Below are positions 25,310 through 35,797 of a DNA stretch of 60,000 nt, one piece after another (the first letter of the stretch is position 1; every line of letters begins with the position of its first letter). The notes under the pieces were generated by a model, which saw only the letters and a list, made by a program, of their open reading frames with translations, was not told where the DNA came from and ran no database searches. Source of the DNA: Membranipora membranacea (lineage: Eukaryota; Bryozoa; Gymnolaemata; Cheilostomatida; Membraniporidae); assembly GCA_914767715.1 (NCBI GenBank), contig OU612068.1, positions 27,840,001-27,900,000 on the forward strand, read 5' to 3'. Made by a program: the position numbers and the translations under genes.

Positions 25310-25323
25310 CCACCACCACCACC
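25191..25323. repeat. (CAC)n / CACCAG microsatellite
   Basis: About 130 bp of CAC triplets with CAG and TAG interruptions, becoming pure CAC next to the left edge of MITE copy C. A similar CCA-rich tract continues on the other side of that MITE (25701-25755), so the MITE appears to sit in the microsatellite. Confidence 0.95.
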
Positions 25324-25700
25324 GTGAATGGCTGAATAGCTCAGTGTGTAGAGCGGCTGCCTAATAATCACTGTTAATAAGATTGTTGTGGGTTCAAATC
25401 CCTTCAAGGTCAGTTTTTTTTCAAATGTGTGCTTTATAACTGGAGCATTTTTACCGTAATCTTCTACTGTTATTGAGTTGTTTTCTGAAAGTACCCAACA
25501 GCTCAGTGAGCTATTGAAATACCTCTCTGCTTGCACTATTTTGCTACCGATATGCAAAAATTTCCGTGGTTGGAGGGCGCTTAAGCGCCCCTCCCACACC
25601 CTCCCCGCCACGCCTACGGCGTGGGGATCGGGCTGCGCCCGATCATTATGCTCATCTCTAAAAAGTCAGTTAATGAAATTATTTAGAATATACGCCCCTG
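25324..25700 (+). mobile_element. hAT-type MITE with tRNA-like segment, copy C (left end lost)
   Basis: Opposite orientation to copies A and B. The right end AATATACGCCCCTG is followed by CCACCACC, which would be its 8-bp target duplication. The first 35 or so bases, including the left inverted repeat, are missing and the (CAC)n tract directly abuts CCGTGAATGGCTGAATAG. The tRNA-like part reads TAGCTCAGTGTGTAGAGCGG ... GGGTTCAAATCCC. Confidence 0.85.
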
Positions 25701-27468
25701 CCACCACCAACAACAACACCACTACCACTACCATCAACAACACACCACCACCAAGACCAATCACTCATCCTCAAGTCAACCATTGTGCTAGGGCGAGTCA
25801 TTTGAAGGAGTCTGCTTGAAATGCAAGCTGTGATAAAAGAAGGATACGGATACTTATATAAGACATGCCAACATGATGAGAAGAACGATACAGATATGTT
25901 TTGTTATGTCGAAAGTTCTGTACATATAACAATCGGTATGTTATACATGACCATCCCAAAAGCAATAGTTTTATTCTGCATCCTCCTGATCAATAGGACA
26001 ATGAGGCAACTACATAATAACAAATACTTCACAAAAGGTTTTTTTAGTGTCCAAATGGACCAGCAAGACCTATGCAAAAGAACTTTATTTGCTGATTTAT
26101 TCAGCAGGAAATCAAATGAATGGGTGCTCAAAATGACTTCTAGTTGATGACCTCCTGCAGAATGTGTCAGCAATAGACGCCGAAGAGGTTCAATTTTAGT
26201 CCAAATTTTGAGATAATTTATTTTTATTTTGAACCCCAAACCCCAAACCCTGAATAATATTTATAAGTCTATCTATAGATAAAAAAAGCCGAACCAAACA
26301 TGGAACTTTACAGAAATAAGCTGTCCTTCAAATCCTGTTTAGCACTAGTTTTTACACTAAATTAAGTATCAATTTTTCCTTTTTGTAAATATTTATCCTT
26401 ACATAATGGATCATCCATGTTTACAAGATATCAAAAAGCTGTCTACAGTGTGAACAGCTTGGTCATTTTCCATAAAACCAGTGAATTCCAGTATGGAAAG
26501 AAAGAACATATGCCACTGTAAGTCAGAAGCTTTGTCTACATCCAAGGTTGTTGTTGTCATCAAGAAAGCTGTCATCTTTCGAATGAGCAGCATAACAGTC
26601 ACCACTTGAGAACCTTGTCCAGTTACATGATATTCCAGCTGATCAAAGACATTATAAATATAAGGAAAAGCCGCCTGAACACCCTAGTTACAATATAAGT
26701 GCTCTCCTGATTTGGGGATGAATTGTCCAATATGATATTATGCTGCTGTCCCAATTGACCAGCTTTTGGATAAAAGTTTTATTAAATGTATGATACTGAC
26801 TGATTTGATTTGAAACTCTCTTGCTACAGAACAAATTTTGATCTGAATTGAGCCTTGCTTTTACTTTAAGACACTTTTCTTTTGTAAAGAATCCCTTGGA
26901 AAATGGTGAGTTGCCAATGTGTTGAACCAATGTGTTGAATTGAGAAGAGACCAACAGAACCAATCAGAGCCAACACGCTGGATAACCTATACCCTATTCA
27001 TGCCAGTTTAAATAACTTAATTTCCAAATATTCAGGCACCTTATCATTTGAGAGAAAAAGATAACTTTCCATGCTGTCTTACACATTAGATGAGCCTTTC
27101 AAAGGCTTCAATGAACTCTTCTCCTGATAAGACCTCAACAAACCACTTTTATGCAACACCAAATACTATCCAAGATAGCGAACAACTGAGAATAGGTCAC
27201 TGAGGGAAAACCAAGGTTGGACAATCCCTTAATTCTAAGATCCAAGATTCCAACCCAAAACACTGGTAAACCATTGCTTATACCGTTATTCTGGCTGCAC
27301 AAACCTAAATAACCGCAAACATATTTGGGTAGAAACCCTCTACTCTTTATCTATGTAGAAGGGGGTATTTATACTGCAAGCACACAGTAGACCTCCTGTT
27401 TGTATGATCCTTATTCAAACAGACCTGGCAAGGATGAAAATCTTGTCAGTACCGGATCAGAAATGACA

Positions 27469-27540
27469 GCCAGCGCAAGGAATTGGACCTGCATCGTGAG
27501 ATCATAAGCCCTCACTCTTAACCATAAAACCACTCCTGAC
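27469..27540 (-). repeat. tRNA-like sequence (tRNA-derived repeat)
   Basis: The minus strand shows TTATGGTTAAGAGTGAGGG (A-box region), an arm GTGAG ... CTCAC, and GCAGGTCCAATTCCTTGC (T arm with B-box-like GGTCCAATTCC). The acceptor stem is imperfect and the anticodon loop is long, so a SINE head or tRNA pseudogene is more likely than a working tRNA. Confidence 0.45.
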
Positions 27541-27892
27541 TCCTAAGTTATATACAGCAGGCTTGGAAAAGTTTTATAAGCGCTGAGCTATTATCAACAC
27601 AGGGACCAGAATGAATAGAATATTAAAATAAGCAGTCAAGACTAGTCCGATTCTAGCAAGGATCCTGAAGCAGATAGACATTAATATTCTAGTAATTAGT
27701 CAAATTCATTTTTGGCACAGGATAGTTCTGAGCTCATGATGCCCTTGTTGTTGCCTCATCGCCTAGTGACAATTTCGAAAGACCCCTAGGTAGTTAATTT
27801 AGCTCTTACATGTCACTGTAAATAAAAGTACGAGTGTAGTGTATTATCATGTTGTTGATGAGGTAACAGGACAGACCACGAATTGATGTTAT

Positions 27893-28300
27893 TTATCATG
27901 TTTGTTTTCAGCTTGACCTAAGAACTGATATCAAATTCCTATTGCTCAATTTCACATTTGTGAAAACAGATATACGAAGAAAACTTTGGCCATATGCAAG
28001 TGTTGTATCAGTTCCAACTCCATTGGAAAATGCAGTGAGCCACTGGACCGTGACTGAGATTACCAATGAGTAGGGTCGGGCAAAACAAAATTTCGAATTA
28101 CTTTTGTCCCCAAATGATATTACTAATCATGTTTGCTCTCAGCTTGACCTGAGGACTATTATAAAAGTCATATTGCTTGATTATATCATTGATCACAGTT
28201 GCAATGAACCACCTGACCTAGGTTGAGATCACTTATCATCAGGGTTGGGCAAAACTAAATTTCACATAACCTTTGTCAACAAATTACACATTATTGTGTT
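27893..28300. repeat. Tandem duplication, 232-bp period
   Basis: CATGTTTGTTTTCAGCTTGA (27896 on) recurs as CATGTTTGCTCTCAGCTTGA (28128 on). The downstream blocks GACTGAGATTACCAATGAGT / GGTTGAGATCACTTATCATC and GGGCAAAACxAAATTTC follow in the same order. Confidence 0.75.
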
Positions 28301-29786
28301 TCATCAGCAAAGTGTTTGGTATTAATGTTTTTGATAATATCAACCTCAATTTCAACTAATAAAAATAGACTGCCAATAAAAGTATGAATCTACATTGATT
28401 AGTGTTGAGAAAAGTGAAGCCCATTATATCCATTGTTGAACCAGTGCTATCATAAACACAATCAAAATATTATATCAGGGTAAGAATCTCTCATGTCATC
28501 CGTTGACAACTGTTACTCAGCATATAAAATGCATTATCTGACGCAATTCAATTCAATTCATTGATCCTTAGAAGAGTGGTAAACCTGTTAATGCATTGCA
28601 TCCTCACACACAACCGGCTGAAACCAGAAGTAAGACTAGTTTAGAGGTAGATGACTCAAACACCAATCAGACCATCAGCCACAACAATACCTTCATTATG
28701 AGCCAGCACTTATATGCATAAAGATACAACTTGTTCATGTGTCCGCAAATCACGTTGGTCATGCTAGACATCAGTGAATTATGCCTAAATTGATGAATAA
28801 TCATCATTGTGATGTCATTTTCTACTGACTGTGGAATTTCTAAAGCGTTATAATGATTGCTAACCTCACCCTGCACAGGTTTCTGGGATGAGTTTATTAC
28901 AGACAGAGCTATTCAAAAAGGTCAGGTAATAATCAAGTATTCAGGAATTTGACATATATTTATGGTATAATGCTAAAACTCGTTAATTTTAGGGTAAGAG
29001 ATCATGAACAGAGGAAGAAACCGAAGCAACTCTTTCGCTGGCATCTCCATGTCTCCATAGCAGGATGGCGGTACACAGTCTTAAGTGATGACATACGTAG
29101 ATTTTAATTTATAGTTTTACCAGGCAGAGCTATATTATCTTCGTTTTATCATATATTATATATATTTTTTACAGCCTCAATAAAAATCAGTTTTACTTAC
29201 TTTGCAGGCTGTATAAAGTTTTGACTTTATGTTTAACTTTTAGTGCCTTAATATTGCTTTATTTTTTCCATTTTGAGTGTTGAGATGTTTGTTTTACCTT
29301 TAGGGGCTGATGGTTAGCAAACAACATAACAATGTTTAAAAAAGATTTATTTGCGTTTGCATATTAACTAGTTTTTCTTATTTTCAAGTTTGTTCTGCAA
29401 GAAACTTCCATATGTTGTGATAAGAGATGATGCAATTAACTCATATCTTAATTTACAATAGTTATATTTTCATGTGGTGTGTTGAGTCATTAAAAAATTG
29501 GTCTGGTCAGAATTAAAGTTCTCTAATTGATTAGCACATTAAAAAAAAGTATTAAATGTATTTTTTTTTCATCAGTTATCGATCTATGTTAATGAATTGC
29601 AATCTCTTGCTGTTGTTATATTACACAGGAATCTGATTTTTGTTCGCATGGCATTAGCCTTTTTCACTTCCAAAATTCTTTTATCCTTCACATAGCAACA
29701 ACATATACTATTGTAGGCTCATATTATGTTGTGACCTGGTGCTCGTTGAAGATTTCAAAGACCTTTGTTTGTGCCATGTTTGGTAT

Positions 29787-29871
29787 CAGGTTGCCAAGAG
29801 TTGATTCATTTCTTGTCCTCATCTTTCTTCATAAATCATCAAGTCACTTTTTGCAATTATTAAGGTAGAGA
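29787..29871. repeat. Left member of a direct repeat flanking a large palindrome
   Basis: About 80 bp starting ATCAGGTTGCCAAGAGTTGA, matched with about 85% identity at 30847-30928 (ATCAGGTCGCCGAGAGTTGA ...). The two copies bracket 29872-30846, which includes the palindrome. Confidence 0.8.
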
Positions 29872-30199
29872 CACGGGGGTCAGCAAATGTCAACTTTCTA
29901 TACACGGTTGGAAAGCTGCCGAGCTACTGATCGTTAATAGCTCATCAAAAATGGGATTTGATGACGTCGCGTCATTTTATCAAGGAAATGAGGCCAAAAA
30001 GGCTGTTTTTAGTAAAGTGGATGGCTGAGAAAATTTGATTGCTCGAAATTTCAACACAGGTTATATTTATTCTTAGAGATATAGATCATTCTAATTTATG
30101 GTTGAAAATAATATATGTTTTTTTACGTCACGTCATAATGTGTGTGATTTTTTAAACTTGATGATATTATGTGAAATTTTAAGATTTGAGACAGATCGA

Positions 30200-30847
30200 A
30201 TAAGAAAGAGGCAAATGTTTTGTTAGTTTCGACTGTAGTTCTGTTTAAATGACACACAATTCAGTTTTCAGCAGTATAACAAATTTGTCAGAATCAGCAC
30301 AGACCATCAAAGGTAGATACATTTTGCGTCATTTTTCCATAACGACAAACATGCTGTCAAAAAGACCATTACTGAGGCCAGAATTTTTCTTTTGAAAATT
30401 CTCACATAGGAAGCCGCTTTGATTAGGCATAGAAGAAACAGGAAACGTTAACAGAATATGGTACTGTGTATCACTTTTCCCCGAATTGCGCACAACAGAA
30501 TGCCAAAAACAGCCAATTTAAGGGACATTTTAAGTGTTTTTGGGCATTCTGTGGTGCGCTATTTGGGGAAAACTGATATGCAGTGCCATATTCTGTTGGC
30601 ATTTCCAGTTTTTACTATGCCTAATCAAAGCGGCTTCGTATGTGAGAATTTTCAAAAAAAAGATTTCTGGCCTCAGTAATGGTCTTTTTGACAGCATGTT
30701 TGTCGTTATGGAAAAATGACGCAAAATGTGTCTACCTTTGATGGTCTGTGCTGATTCTGACAAATTTGTTATACTGCTGAAAACTGAGTTGTGTGTCATT
30801 TAAACAGTACTACAGTGGAAACTAGCAAAGAATTTGCCTCTTTCTTA
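30200..30847. mobile_element. 648-bp palindrome (foldback element)
   Basis: Left arm 30200-30505 and right arm about 30532-30847 are near-perfect inverses: ATAAGAAAGAGGCAAAT ... ATTTGCCTCTTTCTTAT at the ends, AAAGGTAGATACATTTTGCG / CGCAAAATGTGTCTACCTTT midway. A spacer of about 25 bp near 30515 separates them. The open frames in each arm mirror one another and are not genes. No transposase inside. Confidence 0.85.
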
Positions 30848-30928
30848 TCAGGTCGCCGAGAGTTGATTAATTTCTTGCATCATTTTTCATCTTAAATCAT
30901 CTAGTCACTTTTTCCAACTATTAAAATA

Positions 30929-31237
30929 ACAAATACTTGTGACATCACATATTATTGCCAACATGACTCATTATGAATAAATAGTTCTGCAAGTTCCATG
31001 ATTACAATTAACATCATCTTGTGGAGACTTTCCACTATATTGTCGCAAGGTCGCTTCATGCTACCAACTGACCAATCCTCAATCAGTTGGCTTTATTCAT
31101 TTACCTCAATCCTTTTGCCTGTTTCAAGCTTACAATCAAAAGGTGTGAACGCCTAACATTAAAATTTTGTATAAAAGCGGTGTGTGGTTTTGATATTATC
31201 TCACATCATCCCAAGCCTCTAAAGCAGAACATTCACA
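30929..31237 (+). promoter_or_regulatory. Probable promoter region of the GTPase gene, TATA box at 31170
   Basis: TATAAAA at 31170-31176 lies 31 bp before a pyrimidine-rich CTCACATC (about 31199-31206) that fits an initiator, and 62 bp before the ATG at 31238. A short leader of about 37 nt would follow. Upstream sequence shows nothing else I can name. Confidence 0.5.
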
Positions 31238-32075
31238 ATGGAGACTGTGAAAGTTTTGGTTCTTGGAGCATCAAAGAGTGGTAAGACATCGTTGATAGCC
31301 CGACTGATCGATGATCAACCACCAGAAGTTTACAGACCGACTGTAGAGACTTTCTCCACCACTCAGTACAAAGTCAGCACTGAAAACCAAGGTAAGATTC
31401 TCATCCGATTACACAAGCAATATTATTGTTTTGTTGTAAATGACTGCAGCTATGTTTTTAAATCAATACTTACTATCCATCTAAGAATTAATTTTTAACA
31501 TTATGTTTCATTGCTTTTGAATTTAGAGGTAAAAAATAAGTTATTTTTCTTTTGTGTATAACATACTTCCACGGAAACCTCAATAAAAAGGTGTGATAAT
31601 AATTACAAACAATCTAAAGATGAATTTGTTCACTTTATCATTAGAATTTGTTTGTTTGGGTCATCAGCTCTAGTTTATAAATTGCCTTTTATCTTTATCA
31701 GAAGAGAACTACCTGCTGCACTTTTTCGAAGTTGGAAACAACAATGACTTGCTATACAAGCTTTATGCTGTCATGTGTGATATATTCATAGTGGTGGTGG
31801 ATTCAACTAATCCAGCTGGGTCCCAGGATGCTGTGGTACTTCTTGATAAGATAAGGTCGCTGACCCCTGATGCTGGTAAGATTCTTAACATTCTTATCAG
31901 TTCTGTGAACCGCCTTGAAACCTGCGAACAAAGGCTCATCATTTCAATCCCACTCACGTATAGTGCTCGTAAATATTCCTTACAAAAAACTTCTACGGCG
32001 CCGATAGAACCACCTAAAGATCTGGATGATTTTCACACATTTATTAAAAGCTTGACTCCTGATATAATACCCTGA
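31238..32075 (+). CDS. Same GTPase, short form read through the second intron
   Basis: If the donor at 31875/31876 is not used, the frame stays open for 200 more bases to TGA at 32073-32075, giving exons 31238-31391 and 31702-32075 and a protein of 175 residues, a normal size for a Ras-family G domain. The read-through part is NILISSVNRLETC (at the G4 strand), LTYSARKYS (SAR in place of SAK, G5) and KDLDDFHTFIKSLTP (final helix). It therefore completes the G domain in parallel with the third exon of the long form. A 200-base open stretch in such AT-rich intronic DNA is unlikely by chance. Confidence 0.5.
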
Positions 32076-32694
32076 ATAATAATGTATTGCTCTTTCTAAT
32101 GCAGGACGATCTCGAATATTAACTGTTTCAACAAAAGTTGAAGGTTCAAACAGTGAATTCTTCTTGACAGATTTAGGTAACATCTACCCCAATATAAATA
32201 CTAGCGCTCAGCTAAACATGGGTATAAGCGAAGTCAAGAGTCAGATCATCATTACCTCAAAGCTAAGCAGAAAGAAACTTCAACACAATAAGTCAGCTGG
32301 TCTTTCTGTTAGGGAGATGATCAGGACCTCACTACAAAAACGAGAGACAAAGAAACTGAACAAGCAGATTGACAAGAAATTTAATAAGTTGCATACCAAG
32401 TCAGATGAAGATCTTACAACTCAAATTAAAAACTCTTGTCAACACAACTCTATGAATACTAGGAGAGCTAGTGCGTCTTCAATCATGCTCTCGAATCTAC
32501 TCAATCAACATCAACAAATTGACCCTCAAAAACATAACAAAAGGTTTTTCCATCTTTGCCACTTGATTGAAGTACCACCAGTTACATTTGAAGCTCAAGA
32601 ATCTAACGGATTTATGAATAGGTTTCATGAATGTGCTTGGGATATGAAACAAAGGTTCTTCACGATGATAAATTCACGATGTACTAACTTGTAA
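31238..32694 (+). CDS. Divergent Ras-like small GTPase, long form with basic C-terminal extension
   Basis: Exons 31238-31391, 31702-31875 and 32105-32694 (phases 1 and 1) give 305 residues. Residues 1-50 show the Ras fold start: VKVLVLGASKSGKTSLIARL (P-loop GASKSGKT, G1) and YRPTVET (switch I Thr, G2). Where Ras has DTAGQ (G3) this protein has FEVGNNN, so the catalytic and switch II residues are missing. DIFIVVVDSTNP is the next strand and helix. The third exon supplies ILTVSTKVEG (in place of NKxD, G4) and NTSAQLNMG (like the SAK loop, G5), then about 120 residues rich in Lys, Arg, Gln and Asn with a helical KLNKQIDKKFNKLHTKS stretch. No CAAX box at the end (SRCTNL). Nucleotide binding seems possible and hydrolysis doubtful; a scaffold or regulatory role is inference. 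Confidence 0.72.
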
Positions 32695-34129
32695 ATTTTA
32701 CTAGTTCAAGCACACAAAACTTTGCTGGCAGTTTTCACATATATGAACATATGTTTTTTTTTAATGCTTTATAATTGAATACTGTAGTATGTGATCAATC
32801 TGTATAGCTACACAGATAAAAAAAATTAGTTTTAATCAATTTCAGTTATGTTTATTTCTCACAATTTTCCATCAACCAGCAGTTGATGTTGAATTGAACA
32901 ATATCCTCTATTTTATCAAAATTTCACTAGAAGAGTATGTTTATCAATCAGAAAGGTCTCTGAGGAAAAGAGGGTAAGAGGGGTGGTAATTAAGTTTTGC
33001 TGTCTTTACATCATGCGAAAGTCAAAACTGGTCAAATTTGAAAATATTGATAAGTAACTGTTCATGCGGGAGACACCCGTGGATCGACAGAGGCTACCCA
33101 CAACTTTTTCATGGATTCATACATGATGGAAAGTAGGACTACACAGTTAAACTTTTTGAATTCTTAAATGAGCAAAGTATATGCAGGAAAGCTAGACCCA
33201 CAAGCCTGAAAAAATCATGTTCAAAGCCAGATAACATTAACTTCTTTGTGAATTATGCAGAACCCCTATTTTACTTGGCGAAATGAAGTACTAGCTAACT
33301 TAAATTCATCCCCAAACTAGCTACTAAACCAAACAAAAATATTAACTCTCTCCAGGGGAATCTCTTGCCAATAAGTTGACCAAATTCATACTTGTTTGAT
33401 AGCACACACTGTTTGCATTTGTTGTCTTTCAAAGACAGTTATCGGTTTGAGTTCAAGTTTCTTTCTGGATGATACCTTTAGTCTCTGATAGTACCTAAAA
33501 ACAGGTTGGGTGGCAAATACTCATTTGGCTTCACTTTGTACACATCAACTGAAAGAGGAACTATTATGGCTGAGATTGTGGGTTATTCTCTGAATATAAA
33601 AATAAAAATTGCGTTATCTATCGAGTGTTGAATAACCTCTTAAACATCGCATATGCCACAATTGAATATATGCTGAAGACATTATATCAGCTCGTAACTG
33701 ATAGCGGAAATAGTGGGGTTGTTTATGACAGCAAAATATAAATATTTGCATAACCGATATGCACGGATATATATTGATGAATGAGGAGAACATATCTGAC
33801 CCTGAACAAGCATCTGGCTATATTCATGTATGATTGTTGGAAAGAAATTCTCATATTTCATTTGTCCAGAAGCTCAGTTACGCTACAGCCGACCCCTTGT
33901 ATAAACAGGTTTTAAAGGTCTTTACTGGGATGTCAGCCAATTCAAAACATTAAAGCTGCCAGAATTTTGGGTAGATTTATAAAAATTTTGACACAACGTT
34001 ATTTATATTATTTTTTATACAATGTTTATTGTCTTATGATTGCAAGGAGAATAAGGTTTTGAAAAGTGACTAAAAGTTACAAAGGAGCTTATCAGATAGT
34101 TCGAAACTAGAGTTATGACAGCCTCGATC
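32695..34129. other. Intergenic, no gene seen
   Basis: Downstream of the GTPase gene. AT-rich, no open frame with support, no repeat recognised. Confidence 0.4.
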
Positions 34130-35603
34130 AGCACTATGTAGGCCCCGACAGCAGAGCTGTGCCGGCGAGGGAACAGAACTTCCATCCAGCTGCCACAGGC
34201 GAGCCGCCAACTGCCTCCGGAAGACCCCTGAAGGCCCCAAGCCAGCTAACCAAAGAGGTTACAGGCAATGAAAAACAATGATCTCTTTCCCTTTTCAGTT
34301 CGAACTTTAATCGGCTTGAGTGGCTTTTTCGAACTCTATCGTGTTTTAATTTCATAAATGGATTCTCAACATTGTTGTAGTTGTCTTCTCGTTTGAGAAT
34401 ATAATTTTTATAAAAGATGATAAGTCGAAATTTGAATGACATGGAAATTGGCATTATTTTTTATTTAGCTTTATTGGCATAATTTTCATTCGCTGAGCGT
34501 GTTTTACAAAATCAGACTTCAAAGAAAAACAAAAAAAGGGAAATGGCATGATTTGAATTTCCGAAAATCTATGGTAGACATGAGGGTTTGGTGGTTGTTT
34601 CAGGATGATACTTGGAAATTTCTTTTGACAAATTAAAAGTTTAGATATGAGATAGTCTGGAGCATGACCCAAAAATTTGACGCCATTTATAAGGTGAGGG
34701 TATATGGAAGTGTAATATAAATTTATCATCATTCTTTCATCTAAGAACAAATAACAAAACATCATCGACAGCACTGCCATTTTTCGTACAATATTATATA
34801 TGTGAAAATTAAAAGTACAGTGCTGGTCTAGCGATACGCCTAAGAATTTGCAATGATCCACTATATTTAAATTTTGTAAATCAAAGTTTTCTTGAACAAT
34901 CTTTATTTGTGGGTTTCTAAAATTGATTTGCTGTGTCTTATCAAAGTTAATAACAAGTTTATTTGCCAAGCACCATTCTTGGACTTTGAAAAGCTCATTT
35001 TGAGTGCACAAATTTTCCCCACAGAATAGGTTTGTATCATCAGCGAACAAAATATAATTAGAATTGGGAGAAACATTGGCTAGGTCATCAATATAGATTA
35101 AAAATAGTAAAGGTCCTAAAACTGAGCCCTGGGGTACCCCAAGTGTAATTGATTGTAAGCTAGACTCTGTTGAATTGATTTTGACAAAAAATTGCTTTCG
35201 GTCAGATAAATATGATTGTAACATGTTTATGGCACTATCGCTAAAATTATAAAAGCGCAACTTACCTAAGAGAATTTCATGATTAATGTTCTCGAAAGCT
35301 TTTGAAAAGTCTAGGAAAATAGCTTGTGCTTCAGTGCTGGCGTCAAGTCTTTTGTAAATAAGCTCTATAAACTTGTTCATGGCAACACTGGTGTTCTTTG
35401 AGGGACGGAATCCAAATTGTTTAGAAACTAAAAGATCATGTAACTCGAGATAGTCGCGAATTCGTTGGCATAGAACTTTCTCGATTATTTTAGAAACTGT
35501 GCTTAAAATTGATATAGGACGGTAATTTGACATGTCAGTTTTGCTACCTTTTTTAAGTAAAGGTTTGACTCTTGTGAACTTGAGCTTATCAGGAAATACA
35601 GAT
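34130..35603 (-). mobile_element. Non-LTR retrotransposon (LINE), 5'-truncated, reverse transcriptase domain
   Basis: An open frame from 35603 down to a stop at 34454 encodes a reverse transcriptase of about 380 residues: VKPLLKKGSKTDMSNYRPIS (N-terminal RT block), IFLDFSKAFENINHEILL (motif A, catalytic Asp), LGVPQGSVLGPLLFLIYIDD (motif B), YILFADDTNLF (motif C, catalytic Asp-Asp), then FLGV and the thumb. The endonuclease domain is absent, so only the 3' part was copied, as usual for LINE insertions. 34130-34453 is the presumed 3' untranslated part. The sequence resembles jockey/CR1-type elements; the clade is not certain. Its 5' side meets an inverted fragment of a related element at about 35603. 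Confidence 0.88.
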
Positions 35604-35797
35604 GATAGGCTAAAGATCGCAAGAGTCAAACCTTTATTCAAAAAGGTAGAAAAACTGACATGTCAAAATACCGTCCTATATCATCTTTAAACACAGTTTC
35701 TAAAATAATCGAGAAAGTTCTATGCCAACAAATTCGTGACCATCTTGAGTTACACGATCTTTTAATTTCCAACCAATTTGGATTCCGTTCCTTGATG
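35604..35797 (+). mobile_element. Inverted fragment of a related LINE reverse transcriptase
   Basis: The plus strand encodes DRLKIARVKPLF, then after a one-base shift in an A run KTDMSKYRPISSLNTVSKII ... LELHDLLISNQFGF, matching residues about 20-80 of the adjacent minus-strand copy but with substitutions. The fragment stops abruptly. The two copies meet head to head. Confidence 0.85.

Larger units (their letters stand above)
25701..29786. other. Long stretch without a recognised gene
   Basis: Contains a CCA-rich tract (25701-25755), an unrecognised plus-strand open frame of 108 codons at 25821-26147 with no homology cue, a tRNA-like repeat (27469-27540) and a 232-bp tandem duplication (27893-28300). 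The piece around 26475-26500 (CCAGTGAATTCCAGTATGGA) resembles 39572-39592 and is probably a dispersed repeat. Confidence 0.4.

Noticed and set aside
25111-25611. 166-codon frame with a long glycine run
   Set aside because: Made of the (CAC)n tract and MITE copy C read backwards; the same peptide start recurs in the other MITE copies.
30458-30799. Mirror-image open frames on both strands
   Set aside because: They lie in the arms of the 648-bp palindrome and encode related peptides only because the arms are inverse copies.
34134-34454. Separate minus-strand gene of 106 codons downstream of the reverse transcriptase
   Set aside because: It follows directly on the RT stop and fits the 3' untranslated part of the LINE; no domain recognised.
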